The notes below the pieces were generated by a model. The model did not search any database and had not been told where the DNA came from. It saw only the letters and a list, made by a program, of their open reading frames with translations. From an uncultured Alphaproteobacteria bacterium (GTDB lineage Bacteria; Pseudomonadota; Alphaproteobacteria; CADEGL01), in NCBI GenBank assembly GCA_902826885.1, contig CADEGL010000034.1, positions 1 to 38,033 of the forward strand: DNA of 38,033 bases, read 5' to 3'. Position numbers and translations under genes: made by a program. Below, piece after piece: positions 1 to 8,307 of the stretch; positions within the stretch are counted from its first letter, which is position 1, and each line of letters opens with the position of its first letter.

Positions 1-1
1 C

Positions 2-934
2 CCCCCGCTCGACCGGCGTTGGAAATACGCGAACGTCGCCTATCTTCTGGAGGCGGAGTGCGGCATGGGGCTGGCGTTGCGCCGGCTGCGGCTGGATGTC
101 CTGCATATGGGCGATCACACCGCCCCGCCGCGCGGCGTGGGGTGCCCCACCGTCGTCACGCTCCACGAGTTTTTCGCCGATGCGCGCAGGGGATGGCCAG
201 TTCACCGCATGCTGGTCGACGGCATTCAGCGGGCCGACCGCGTCGTCGCGGTGTCGGAAGCCATCGGGCGGGACTATGCCGACAGTCACACCCCGTCGAA
301 CGGTCGCGTTCGTGTGGTCAGGAACGGGATCGACTTGGCCATTTTCCACCCTGGGAACGATAAGGACGACCGCTTTAATCTGCCCGCCGGTTATTTGCTG
401 CATGCGGGCGTGCTGACGCCGCGCAAAAATCCCCACGGCATCATCGCGGCTCTCGCCCGGCTTCAGAAGCTTCGCGCGATTCCCACGCTTGTTTCCGTCG
501 GCGCCTATCAGGCCATTCCCGGCATGCGCGAACATCTCATGCGTTTGGCCGCGGATGCCGGGGTCGCGGATAAGCTGATCATTCTCGACCGCGGCGTCTC
601 CGCGCGAGACATGGCGGCGCTCTATCGCGGTGCGCGAGGATTGGTTTTCCCGTCCTTGAAGGAAGGCTTCGGCCTGCCCGCCATCGAAAGCTTGGCCTGC
701 GGCACGCCATGCGTCGTGGCGGGGATTGGCGGCCTGGTCGAAGTCGCCGGCACGCTGGGTTTATTCGTCGATCCGGCCGATCCCGCATCCATCGCCGGCG
801 GCATCGCCCGCCTGCTCGATGACGATGCGCATCGCGCGCGTGTACGGATCGAAGGACCGGAATGGGCCACACGGTTTTCGCATTTGGAAATGGCGCGAGG
901 CTACTCCGCGATCTACAGCGAGCTTGCGCGATGA
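2..934 (+). CDS. GT4-family glycosyltransferase (5' end cut by window)
   Basis: Probable cytoplasmic, nucleotide-sugar-dependent glycosyltransferase adding a sugar to the lipid-linked EPS repeat unit. The reading frame is open to the left edge: codons before the internal ATG at 65 read PPLDRRWKYANVAYLLEAEC and look like real protein, so ATG65 is probably not the start and the N-terminal part of the first Rossmann lobe is missing. Visible GT4/GT-B features are VTLHEFFAD, RVVRNGIDLAIFHPG (the usual linker before the donor lobe), LLHAGVLTPRKNP, and the donor-site E-x7-E element EGFGLPAIE followed by SLACGTP. The TGA at 932-934 overlaps the ATG of the next gene (ATGA), so the two glycosyltransferases are translationally coupled. 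Sugar specificity cannot be read from sequence. Confidence 0.88.
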   Translation, partial: PPLDRRWKYANVAYLLEAECGMGLALRRLRLDVLHMGDHTAPPRGVGCPTVVTLHEFFADARRGWPVHRMLVDGIQRADRVVAVSEAIGRDYADSHTPSNGRVRVVRNGIDLAIFHPGNDKDDRFNLPAGYLLHAGVLTPRKNPHGIIAALARLQKLRAIPTLVSVGAYQAIPGMREHLMRLAADAGVADKLIILDRGVSARDMAALYRGARGLVFPSLKEGFGLPAIESLACGTPCVVAGIGGLVEVAGTLGLFVDPADPASIAGGIARLLDDDAHRARVRIEGPEWATRFSHLEMARGYSAIYSELAR

Positions 935-2178
935 ACGGCCGGCCGAAAGTCCTCATCGCCTACAGCCACGCGAGTCCGCTCATCCGCCAAGCCGCTGTTG
1001 CGCTTCAGCAGCATGGGTATGACTTCGTCATGGAGACGGGCTTTTTCCACAAGCCCGACGCTCCCTTGACACGGCTGGCCTCCGTGCTGCCTTCATCTCT
1101 GCGCAAGCCTTTGGAACGGGAGTTTGCGCGCCGCCATGAGCCGCGAATCAATCCCGCCCATGTCCGCTCTCACGCGATGTCGGAGATTTTTTCGGCGCTC
1201 GCCAACCGGTTTGGCCCACCCTGGTTGGGCGAACGCGTCACCATCTGGTCCGACCGGCTGTTCGACCGCCAAGTCGGGCGGCGAATTCCAAGCGGAACCG
1301 GCATCGCCTTCGTGCAGGATGGGCAGTCGCTGAGCACGCTACGCGCCGCACGCAAAGCTGGGATTCTGACCGTCCTGAACCAGACAACGGGATTCGTCCT
1401 CAAGGCGATCGAGACGTATCGCGAGGAGGCCAGGCTGCACCCGGAGTTCGGCGACTCCCTGAGCAGCCGTTTGCCCGCATCATCGTTGGCATTCATGCGC
1501 GACGAAGCACGGGAGGCCGAGCAAATCCTGGCGCCTTCGGACTTCGTCCGCGACACGTTGCTGGAGCAAGGGGTCGATCCCGCCCGGATTAACCTCTTGC
1601 CGTACGGCGTCGATGTCGAACGTTTCCGGTCCGGTTGGACGCCGGACCCTGAGGGGCGCTTCCGTATCCTCTACGTAGGCAACGTCGGCCAGAAGAAAGG
1701 GATCAAGTATCTCCTAGAAGCCGTGAGGCGGCTGGGGCGTTCCGATATCACCCTTACGCTGGTCGGACGCCTGGTGGGCAGCGGAGCGGGCCTTGCTCCG
1801 TACCGTTCGCTGTTCACCCACCTGCCGCACGTTCCCTATCTGCAGGTCCATGAAATGTTCCGGAATGCCGATCTCTTCATTTATCCTTCCCTGCATGAAG
1901 GATCTGCTTTCGCGAATCTCGAGGCCATGGCCGCCGGATTGCCTGTCATAACCACGCGCAACGCCGGTTCCGTGGTACGCGACGGCATGGATGGCTTCAT
2001 CGTCCCGATCCGCGATCCCGACGCCATCGCCGCCGGAATCCAGCAATTGCGCGGCGATCCTGACAGACGTGCGGCCATGGCGCGGTCCGCCCGCGCGCGC
2101 GCCGAGCAGTTCACGTGGACACGCTATGGCGACGACCTCGACCGCCTGTTTCGAAAGTTCGCGGGAGCGCGCCCATGA
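931..2178 (+). CDS. GT4-family glycosyltransferase
   Basis: 415-aa GT-B fold glycosyltransferase, presumably adding another sugar of the EPS repeat unit. An in-frame extension to 862 exists, but the ATG at 931 overlaps the upstream stop and gives a clean N-terminus (MNGRPKVLIAYSHASP), so I chose it. The C-terminal donor domain shows PYGVDVERFR, FRILYVGNVGQKKGIKYLLEA and the E-x7-E motif EGSAFANLE followed by AMAAGLPVITT, all typical of Glycos_transf_1 (PF00534). The N-terminal lobe carries an insertion rich in charged residues (about 75-200), including FVQDGQS and LNQTTGF. The stop at 2176-2178 overlaps the next ATG (2175). Specificity is unknown. Confidence 0.9.
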   Translation: MNGRPKVLIAYSHASPLIRQAAVALQQHGYDFVMETGFFHKPDAPLTRLASVLPSSLRKPLEREFARRHEPRINPAHVRSHAMSEIFSALANRFGPPWLGERVTIWSDRLFDRQVGRRIPSGTGIAFVQDGQSLSTLRAARKAGILTVLNQTTGFVLKAIETYREEARLHPEFGDSLSSRLPASSLAFMRDEAREAEQILAPSDFVRDTLLEQGVDPARINLLPYGVDVERFRSGWTPDPEGRFRILYVGNVGQKKGIKYLLEAVRRLGRSDITLTLVGRLVGSGAGLAPYRSLFTHLPHVPYLQVHEMFRNADLFIYPSLHEGSAFANLEAMAAGLPVITTRNAGSVVRDGMDGFIVPIRDPDAIAAGIQQLRGDPDRRAAMARSARARAEQFTWTRYGDDLDRLFRKFAGARP

Positions 2179-3599
2179 TGGAAATCATGGTCATCCTGGG
2201 CGGGCTCGCCCTGATCGCGTTCTGGCTCGCGATCATCGTGCGCTGGCGGTTGGGTTTTATCGGCCTTCTCGTATTTTTGCCCTACGCAGGCGCCCTTTCG
2301 CTCAAACTCCATTCGCTGAAGGAGATGCTTCTTCTCAAGGACTTCCTTTTTGTCCTGCCCGCGTATGCGTCATTTTTCTTTTTTCATCGCAAGGATCTGA
2401 AGCTGGCGCCGATACCGCGCCCCGTCCTCATGGCGATCGGGTTTCTGGGACTTTTGGTCGTGCTGCAATCGATGAACCCGCACATCGATCAGTGGCTGGT
2501 TCCAGCCATCGGGATAAAGATTTGGCTCTTCTATGTTCCGTTGGCGTTTCTCTCAGCCGCATACGTCAACAGTCACGAAGATTTATCACGTCTTCTCCGC
2601 ATTCTGATTTTGGTCTCGATCATTCCGTGCGCCGTGGGCCTTCTGCAGTGGTTTGGCGCGATGACTTATGGCTATGAAGAGACCATGGAATCCTTCTATG
2701 GCGATGCAGCCAAAGGCGCGACCCAGAACTTCGGATTCCATATCTACGGCGGAAAGCTGTTTCGTATCCCGGCGACGTTCACCTTCGTGAGCCAGTATTT
2801 CGGCTACACAATGGGCATGGTGGTTTTCGGCTACTGCATGATGCGTTTCGATGTGTCACGCACTTGGCGCCACATAGGCCTGGCCATGATCGGCTTGTAC
2901 ATCGTGTCAGGCGTCTTGAGCGGCGCCAGAGGCGGCCTGGTCTTCATTCCGTTGTTGCTGGTGGTGACTGCGTTTCTAGATCAGCGCCTGACCGGCATCA
3001 TAGGAATCGTGGTTGCCTTGCCGGTGCTCGTTCTGACAGCGCTGAATTTGGGTGGCCTAGACCCGATGATCATATTTGGCGCGACCGGAAATCTGGTCAC
3101 GGACTACAGTAAAGATCTTGTGATGGGGCACGTCGTCGAAGCGTTCCGGCGCTATCCTTTTGGCATGGGAACGGGCATGAACACCGGTGCCGCGCGGCAT
3201 GCGTACAGTTCGGAATCGCAGGCGTTCACCGCGCTTCCCTTCCTGGTGGAAACATATTACGCGAAGGCCATCGTTGAGCTGGGATTCCTCGGGTTGATTG
3301 CGGTATGCGCGATGTTCTTCGCCATCATCGCGAAAGGCTTCACGGTTCTCCGATCGATTAAAGACCGTTCCTTGCGAAGCTGTGCGGCTGCATTCCTGGC
3401 ATTTTTCATTGTCATCGCAATTCACAGCGGCAAGGGCTGGCAGATCGATTACGATCCGCTCAACATCTATCTCTGGGTGTTTGTCGGCCTCATGTTCAAA
3501 CTGCCTGCGTTGGATGCGATTGCGCCTCGTCAAGCGGTTCGCGCGCGACCCGTGCCGCGTCGGCCGCAACGGCGTATGGCGTTTCCAGTGACACGCTAG
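2175..3599 (+). CDS. O-antigen ligase/polymerase-like membrane protein
   Basis: 474-aa polytopic inner-membrane protein with about 10-12 hydrophobic segments, starting at the ATG that overlaps the previous stop (in-frame codons back to 2115 are upstream sequence). Its position after two glycosyltransferases and the polymerase-like layout (small loops, then a large periplasmic loop around GMGTGMNTGAARHAYSSESQ and FLVETYYAKAIVELGFLGL) suggest a Wzy-type polymerase or WaaL-type ligase acting on lipid-linked repeats. The central SGARGGLVFIPLLL segment resembles the Wzy_C signature. The family is diverged, so the choice between polymerase and ligase is inference. Codon use is visibly more AT-rich than in the cobalamin genes further right. 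The gene converges on the nucleotidyltransferase, with a 45-bp gap. Confidence 0.75.
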   Translation: MMEIMVILGGLALIAFWLAIIVRWRLGFIGLLVFLPYAGALSLKLHSLKEMLLLKDFLFVLPAYASFFFFHRKDLKLAPIPRPVLMAIGFLGLLVVLQSMNPHIDQWLVPAIGIKIWLFYVPLAFLSAAYVNSHEDLSRLLRILILVSIIPCAVGLLQWFGAMTYGYEETMESFYGDAAKGATQNFGFHIYGGKLFRIPATFTFVSQYFGYTMGMVVFGYCMMRFDVSRTWRHIGLAMIGLYIVSGVLSGARGGLVFIPLLLVVTAFLDQRLTGIIGIVVALPVLVLTALNLGGLDPMIIFGATGNLVTDYSKDLVMGHVVEAFRRYPFGMGTGMNTGAARHAYSSESQAFTALPFLVETYYAKAIVELGFLGLIAVCAMFFAIIAKGFTVLRSIKDRSLRSCAAAFLAFFIVIAIHSGKGWQIDYDPLNIYLWVFVGLMFKLPALDAIAPRQAVRARPVPRRPQRRMAFPVTR

Positions 3600-3644
3600 C
3601 GGTCCAAAACGGCACTCACTGTCGGCTTTCGACCTACGCGCTTC

Positions 3645-4688
3645 CTATCCCGGAATGCCGCGAGAGGGTCGCATCAACCCGGCGAGCCGGCGGCTGTTGC
3701 GCCGAAGGGCGACGGGCAATCCTCCCCCAAACAGAAATTCACGCCTCAAAATCGCGAAGGAACTCTCCTCACCGGGATAAAGAGCACGGGTCTCGGCCAG
3801 GATGCGCGCATACTCACGGCCCGCACCCCCTCGCGGCACGTGTGCGAGCTCATCAGGGACTCCTTGAAAGCCGAGATCCGACAGCAATGCGAGCGCCGCT
3901 CTGGCGGATTTGGCCAGATGCGCGCGGTGAAGAATTTCTACCACGCGCCGCCATTCCATCTGAGTGCCTTCCATCAGCCGACCGGCATCGACTATTTTCT
4001 TGGCCGCGAACAAACCAAATCGATCTTTCACGATATTGGAGATCGCGATCACCAGCGAATGGTCAACGCTTGGTACGCGCAACGTCATGCGCTCGATCGC
4101 TATGGATCTAGCCTCGGCGAAGACCTGCGCGGCGGTCAGGACACGATCGAGGGGATCGCTGTCGGGGGCCGTGTGCAGGTCGAGATTGCAACTTCCGTCC
4201 GCCGACACGAACGGAACATAGCTGGACGTCGCGGTAAAGCCCCATCGCGCGCTGACATCGCCGTCTCGGAATTGAAAACCCGCCGCTTTCAGCAACGACA
4301 CCACGCGGGACAAGTCGCTCTCTAGAATAAGAGCATCCAGATCACCGGCGATGCGCGCGTCAGGGGTGGTGTAAAGCGTATGCGCGTTGGCGAAACCCTT
4401 CATGTAGACGACAGGGAATCCGGCCTCATGCAGCCGCCGCGCGCAATCAACCTGGGCACGCCGGGTAAAGCGATGAAGGAGCAACCCTTTCGTCGCGCGC
4501 GCGGGATCGACGAGCGGCTGACCAAGACGACGCTCGAGCGGCCCCAAAAGATGCTGCGCCAAGGCAGGCGAAAGCACATCGGCCAATCGGCCGGCCGCAA
4601 CGCGTGCGGCGCCCACATCCGAAGGCAGCGGACAGTGTTCCGGATTGGCTATGGCAGGCCAAAGATCAGACGTGCTGCTGCTGTCCAA
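3645..4688 (-). CDS. nucleotidyltransferase-fold protein (PF14907 type)
   Basis: 347-aa protein of the 'uncharacterised nucleotidyltransferase' type. Motifs are YMKGFANAHTLY (about 95-106), ARIAGDLDALI (about 111-121; the DLD carries the paired acidic residues) and a later acidic strand SCNLDLHTAP (about 166-175), the usual order KG - DxD - D for the nucleotidyltransferase palm. These are consistent with metal binding, but the substrate of this family is not known. The start appears to be TTG at 4688, as there is no plausible ATG before the core motif; an AGGCGG stretch lies just upstream. The gene follows the PPP phosphatase by 7 bp and is probably cotranscribed. Such proteins recur in EPS loci with HprK-like and PqqD-like genes, both present 17 kb to the right. 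Confidence 0.72.
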   Translation of the reverse strand: MDSSSTSDLWPAIANPEHCPLPSDVGAARVAAGRLADVLSPALAQHLLGPLERRLGQPLVDPARATKGLLLHRFTRRAQVDCARRLHEAGFPVVYMKGFANAHTLYTTPDARIAGDLDALILESDLSRVVSLLKAAGFQFRDGDVSARWGFTATSSYVPFVSADGSCNLDLHTAPDSDPLDRVLTAAQVFAEARSIAIERMTLRVPSVDHSLVIAISNIVKDRFGLFAAKKIVDAGRLMEGTQMEWRRVVEILHRAHLAKSARAALALLSDLGFQGVPDELAHVPRGGAGREYARILAETRALYPGEESSFAILRREFLFGGGLPVALRRNSRRLAGLMRPSRGIPG

Positions 4689-4695
4689 CGACCGC

Positions 4696-5436
4696 CTATA
4701 GCGTGTGTAGGAAGTCCCGGCGCGCGCCCTGAAGCATCAGGCAGGTCAAGGTGCCGGTCGTGTAGGCACCAGTATCGATGCCGATGCGATTGCGGCGGAC
4801 CTCGGGCGTGAAATTGATACTGTGTCCATGTACGATCATCTTCGGATGATTCGACGTCGAGCTCAAAAACTCCTCGCGAATCCACATCAAGTCCTGAGGG
4901 TCTTGCTTCGCCAAGGACACGTTGGGACGGATGCCTGCGTGGGCAAAGAAATAGTCACCTTCGGCATAGAACAACGACAACGTGCGGAAAAATTCCAAAT
5001 GCCGCGGCGGCAAGGCTTGTCGCAATTTTGCCTGAATGCCTGCGATGTCGTCGACATCGCCGCGAATGCCCAGATAGCTTTGGATCGTGGCGAAGCCGCC
5101 ATTCAGCAGCCAGTTTGGTCCTATTCCGACGTCATCGATAAAGCGCAGCATGAAATCTTCGTGATTGCCGCGAAGATGAATCCGCTCGAACCCCGCCAAG
5201 GGGTCGTCGAGCAAAATGTCCACGACCTGACGCGATTCCGCGCCGCGGTCGATATAGTCTCCGAGGTAAACAGCCACCGGCCGCTCCACGGGTGCCCGAC
5301 TGAAGTCTTCGCGGATGAGGCGATGAATTTCGCGCAGGAGATCGGCACGGCCATGAATATCCCCAATCGCGTAAACACGCGTTCCGCGCGGCACGGAAGG
5401 CTCTTCCGTCGGCTGCCGACGCTGGAAGAGCTTCAT
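4696..5436 (-). CDS. PPP-family metallophosphoesterase (serine/threonine phosphatase)
   Basis: 246-aa phosphatase with the complete PPP signature set: GDIHGR (25-30), GDYIDRG (59-65), GNHED (90-94), then FAHAGIRP and VHGHSI near the C-terminus. These supply the Asp, His and Asn ligands of the two-metal centre that hydrolyses phosphoester bonds. No signal peptide or membrane segment is visible, so it should be cytoplasmic. It is the first gene of a two-gene - strand unit with the nucleotidyltransferase, diverging from the acyltransferase across about 114 bp. It lies in a locus encoding a tyrosine autokinase and an HprK-like kinase, and no low-molecular-weight tyrosine phosphatase (Wzb) is visible. 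A role in reversing phosphorylation there is inference; a nucleotide phosphoesterase role (ApaH-like) is the alternative. Confidence 0.88.
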   Translation of the reverse strand: MKLFQRRQPTEEPSVPRGTRVYAIGDIHGRADLLREIHRLIREDFSRAPVERPVAVYLGDYIDRGAESRQVVDILLDDPLAGFERIHLRGNHEDFMLRFIDDVGIGPNWLLNGGFATIQSYLGIRGDVDDIAGIQAKLRQALPPRHLEFFRTLSLFYAEGDYFFAHAGIRPNVSLAKQDPQDLMWIREEFLSSTSNHPKMIVHGHSINFTPEVRRNRIGIDTGAYTTGTLTCLMLQGARRDFLHTL

Positions 5437-5550
5437 GATATTGCGAGCACCAGAACGGCACCTTGTGCTTTGATCGCCATGCCCGAATGTAGGATCGATA
5501 TATGGGATGCGCCAGGAGGACCGGCCGACGGAATTCTTTTATGATTCGCG

Positions 5551-6783
5551 GTGCCATACGAAATCGAGGGTTCATTGCCCGCCGTTGATCGCCCTTCCTC
5601 TCTAAGAGGTTTGTCTGTCCTAGTACCGTCGAGGAGCATCGGCGAGCGGGGTTCCGCGACCCTCGATATGCTGCGCGCTGTTTCGGCCACCTTGGTGATG
5701 GTCGGGCATGTTCGGGGCCTGTTTTTCGTTCCATACGCGAACGTTACGGATAAAAGCTGGATCAACCAGGCGCTCTATTTTTTCACCGGCCTCGGGCATG
5801 AGGCCGTCATGGTCTTCTTTGTTCTGAGCGGGTTTTTTATTTCTGCCAATGTTTTTCGGGCCTTTGGCAACGAGCGATGGAGCTGGAACTGGTATCTCGG
5901 CCGCCGCGTGACGCGCCTGTCCGTGGTGCTGTGGCCTAGCCTCCTAATCGGCCTCGCATTCGATTCAGCCGGGCTGTCCCTGTTCGGGACAGAAGGTCCG
6001 TATGGAGGTGGCACGGGATATGACCACATCATCGCCGTCCCTGTAGCCGATCGGCTGGATTGGACCACTTTCCTCGGCAATGCCGCCTACGTGCAGGACA
6101 TTTTCGTCCCGACCTTTGGCTCAAACAGCCCTTTGTGGAGTCTGAGCTTTGAGTTTTGGTACTACATGCTCTTTCCCTGCCTACTGGTTGCCGGTTTCGG
6201 GCGCGGCTTGATCCCGCGGGTATTACATGGCTTGGCGGTCGTGGCGATCTTGCTTTTGGTGGGGGAAGTAATTCTTATCTACTTTTTTATCTGGCTGTTC
6301 GGGGTCGCGGCGTTTCTGGCCCCGCCTCATGCCGCGTTGGCTCGCCGCGGCTTGCCGCGAAGCACAGCCCTCGTGGCCACGGGCGTTATTTTCTTCCTGC
6401 TTCTCATCGGCGGAAAGTTGCACCCACTGCCACAACCGGTTGGGGACATAGCAGTCGGTATCGTATGCGCCGTTCTGGTCTATCTCTTCGCCCACATGCC
6501 ATCCAAACGCGGTTCACGCGAAAAGACCGTCTACGGCAAGCTGGCCCATCTCTTCGCCAGCTTTTCCTACACGCTTTATCTGACCCATCTTCCGGCGCTG
6601 ATTTTCCTGTGCGCTTGGCTGGCCTCTATCGGGAATAAGCACTGGCAGCCCGATCTGCTGCACGGCGCTTATGGATTGGCCATCGCAGGCGGTACGTTGG
6701 CCTATGCGTTCGGCGTGGCACAATTGACGGAGGCCCGAACCGACCAGGTGCGAAAGGCCCTTTTTGGCAACCGCGGGGGCTAG
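5551..6783 (+). CDS. acyltransferase-3 family membrane protein
   Basis: 410-aa multi-spanning inner-membrane acyltransferase (PF01757), which in EPS loci typically O-acetylates or otherwise acylates the sugar chain. The family hallmark is ATLDMLRAVSATLVMVGHVRG (split here as residues 37-56), where His53 is the expected catalytic residue. It is followed by FVLSGFFIS, LGRRVTRLSVVLWPSL and the C-terminal SYTLYLTHLPALIF. About ten hydrophobic helices are seen. The predicted start is GTG at 5551; a nearby ATG at 5541 is in another frame and closes after a few codons. The initiator of the UDP-sugar phosphotransferase follows the stop by 3 bp, so the genes are probably cotranscribed. The acyl group and acceptor are not predictable. 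Confidence 0.88.
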   Translation: MPYEIEGSLPAVDRPSSLRGLSVLVPSRSIGERGSATLDMLRAVSATLVMVGHVRGLFFVPYANVTDKSWINQALYFFTGLGHEAVMVFFVLSGFFISANVFRAFGNERWSWNWYLGRRVTRLSVVLWPSLLIGLAFDSAGLSLFGTEGPYGGGTGYDHIIAVPVADRLDWTTFLGNAAYVQDIFVPTFGSNSPLWSLSFEFWYYMLFPCLLVAGFGRGLIPRVLHGLAVVAILLLVGEVILIYFFIWLFGVAAFLAPPHAALARRGLPRSTALVATGVIFFLLLIGGKLHPLPQPVGDIAVGIVCAVLVYLFAHMPSKRGSREKTVYGKLAHLFASFSYTLYLTHLPALIFLCAWLASIGNKHWQPDLLHGAYGLAIAGGTLAYAFGVAQLTEARTDQVRKALFGNRGG

Positions 6784-6786
6784 CCC

Positions 6787-8307
6787 ATGGCCGAAAGGCG
6801 ATTGGGAGGAAAAAGCCCGGAGGTTGGCACGGACTGTGCCTTAATAAGATTTGTGACCCAGGCAAAAAATCCGCTCGTAGGCCGAAGCATCTCGGGCCTG
6901 TCCGGCTACGCGTCGGGGACCGATACCCTGACGATCATAGCCGGGGTTCTGCGGGCCTGCGATGGGACGGCCGTGCTGGTGGCAGGCATCCTCGCCTTCT
7001 GGTTCCGGCACGAAGCCTTGGACCTGCCCAATCCCTATTTGGTGGCTCTGGCGGCGAGCTTCATTCTGACCCTCAACGTCTTCCATCTGGCGGGTCTTTA
7101 TCGGCCAGATGCCGTCCGCCATGCCGGCGCCGGGATCGGCGCCATGACCCTGGCGCTTCTGGGCGTGATCGCGATGCTGATCATCATCGCCTACTTCACC
7201 AAGACGTCGGATCACTTCTCCCGCACCTGGGCGATCCTCTGGGCCGTCCTGTCCTATGCCTTCCTACTCGGCATCCGTTTCGCCGTCGAGCTCCAGCTTG
7301 CGCAATGGAGCAGGGATGGCCGTCTCAACGCCAACGTCGCGATCATCGGCGGCGGAGACGCCGCCTCGCGGTTGGTGGCACACCTGAGCAACCCCCTGCA
7401 GCCCGGCTACCGGGTCGTCGGGGTCTATGATGACCGGCCCGAAAACCTGAGCGGACTTCCAGCCGGCGTGAGCCGGGGATCGATTGATGAATTGATCCGG
7501 CTAAGCCGTGATTTGCGCATCGATGACGTGATCATCGCGTTGCCTACCCCATCCGATGAAAACCTTCTGGCGGTGTTGAAGAAGGTTCGCTCGCTGACGG
7601 CCAACGTCCATTTGGGCCCCGACGGCATGGCGCTACCGCGCGTACCCTCGCGCGGCTTTCGCCTGCTCGCGGGCATGCCGGTTTTGAACCTGCACGAGCG
7701 TCCGCTGAGCGGTTGGGGAATCGTCCTCAAGACGATCGAAGACCGGTTTCTGGCGGCCTTCATCCTAGGCGTCATATCGCCGCTGCTGCTTCTGATCGCA
7801 TTGGGCGTTCTGCTGAGCAGCGGACGCCCGGTCCTGTTCCGCCAGGTCCGTTACGGCTTCAACAACAACGAGTTCATCGTCTACAAGTTTCGCACCATGC
7901 GCGCCGGCAGCGAAACCGATCCGAGCGTACCGCAGGCGCGTCGTAACGATCCGCGGGTGACGGTGTTCGGCGCGTTCTTAAGACGCACAAGCCTGGACGA
8001 GTTGCCGCAGCTCTGGAACGTCTTAAAGGGCGACATGTCGTTGGTGGGGCCACGTCCGCATGCCGTCGCGCACAACGTTCAGTATGCGGAGATCATCGAC
8101 GACTATCTTGGCCGGCATCGCCTGAAACCCGGCATTACTGGTTGGGCCCAGGTGAACGGTTTGCGCGGCGAGGTCGATACACCGGAGAAGATGCGCCTGC
8201 GCGTGGAGCACGATCTCTACTACATCGACAACTGGTCGCTTCTCTTCGACATGCGCATCCTTTTGCTGACCGTCCTTTACGGATTCGTCCACAAAAATGC
8301 CTATTGA
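6787..8307 (+). CDS. undecaprenyl-phosphate sugar phosphotransferase (WcaJ/ExoY type)
   Basis: 506-aa polyisoprenyl-phosphate hexose-1-phosphate transferase, the enzyme that starts EPS synthesis by moving a sugar-1-phosphate (often glucose) from UDP-sugar to undecaprenyl phosphate at the inner membrane. It has N-terminal membrane helices (about 55-170), a CoA-binding-like Rossmann domain (NVAIIGGGDAASRLVAHL, about 180-290), a reentrant helix (FLAAFILGVISPLLLLIALG) and the catalytic Bac_transf domain (PF02397): YKFRTMRAGSETD, RRTSLDELPQLWNVLKGDMS, LVGPRPH and KPGITGWAQVNGLRGE. The DELPQ acid pair and GPRPH are family-defining. The length matches full-length WcaJ-type enzymes. It overlaps the next gene by 11 bp. 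Glucose specificity is assumed from the family, not shown. Confidence 0.93.
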   Translation: MAERRLGGKSPEVGTDCALIRFVTQAKNPLVGRSISGLSGYASGTDTLTIIAGVLRACDGTAVLVAGILAFWFRHEALDLPNPYLVALAASFILTLNVFHLAGLYRPDAVRHAGAGIGAMTLALLGVIAMLIIIAYFTKTSDHFSRTWAILWAVLSYAFLLGIRFAVELQLAQWSRDGRLNANVAIIGGGDAASRLVAHLSNPLQPGYRVVGVYDDRPENLSGLPAGVSRGSIDELIRLSRDLRIDDVIIALPTPSDENLLAVLKKVRSLTANVHLGPDGMALPRVPSRGFRLLAGMPVLNLHERPLSGWGIVLKTIEDRFLAAFILGVISPLLLLIALGVLLSSGRPVLFRQVRYGFNNNEFIVYKFRTMRAGSETDPSVPQARRNDPRVTVFGAFLRRTSLDELPQLWNVLKGDMSLVGPRPHAVAHNVQYAEIIDDYLGRHRLKPGITGWAQVNGLRGEVDTPEKMRLRVEHDLYYIDNWSLLFDMRILLLTVLYGFVHKNAY

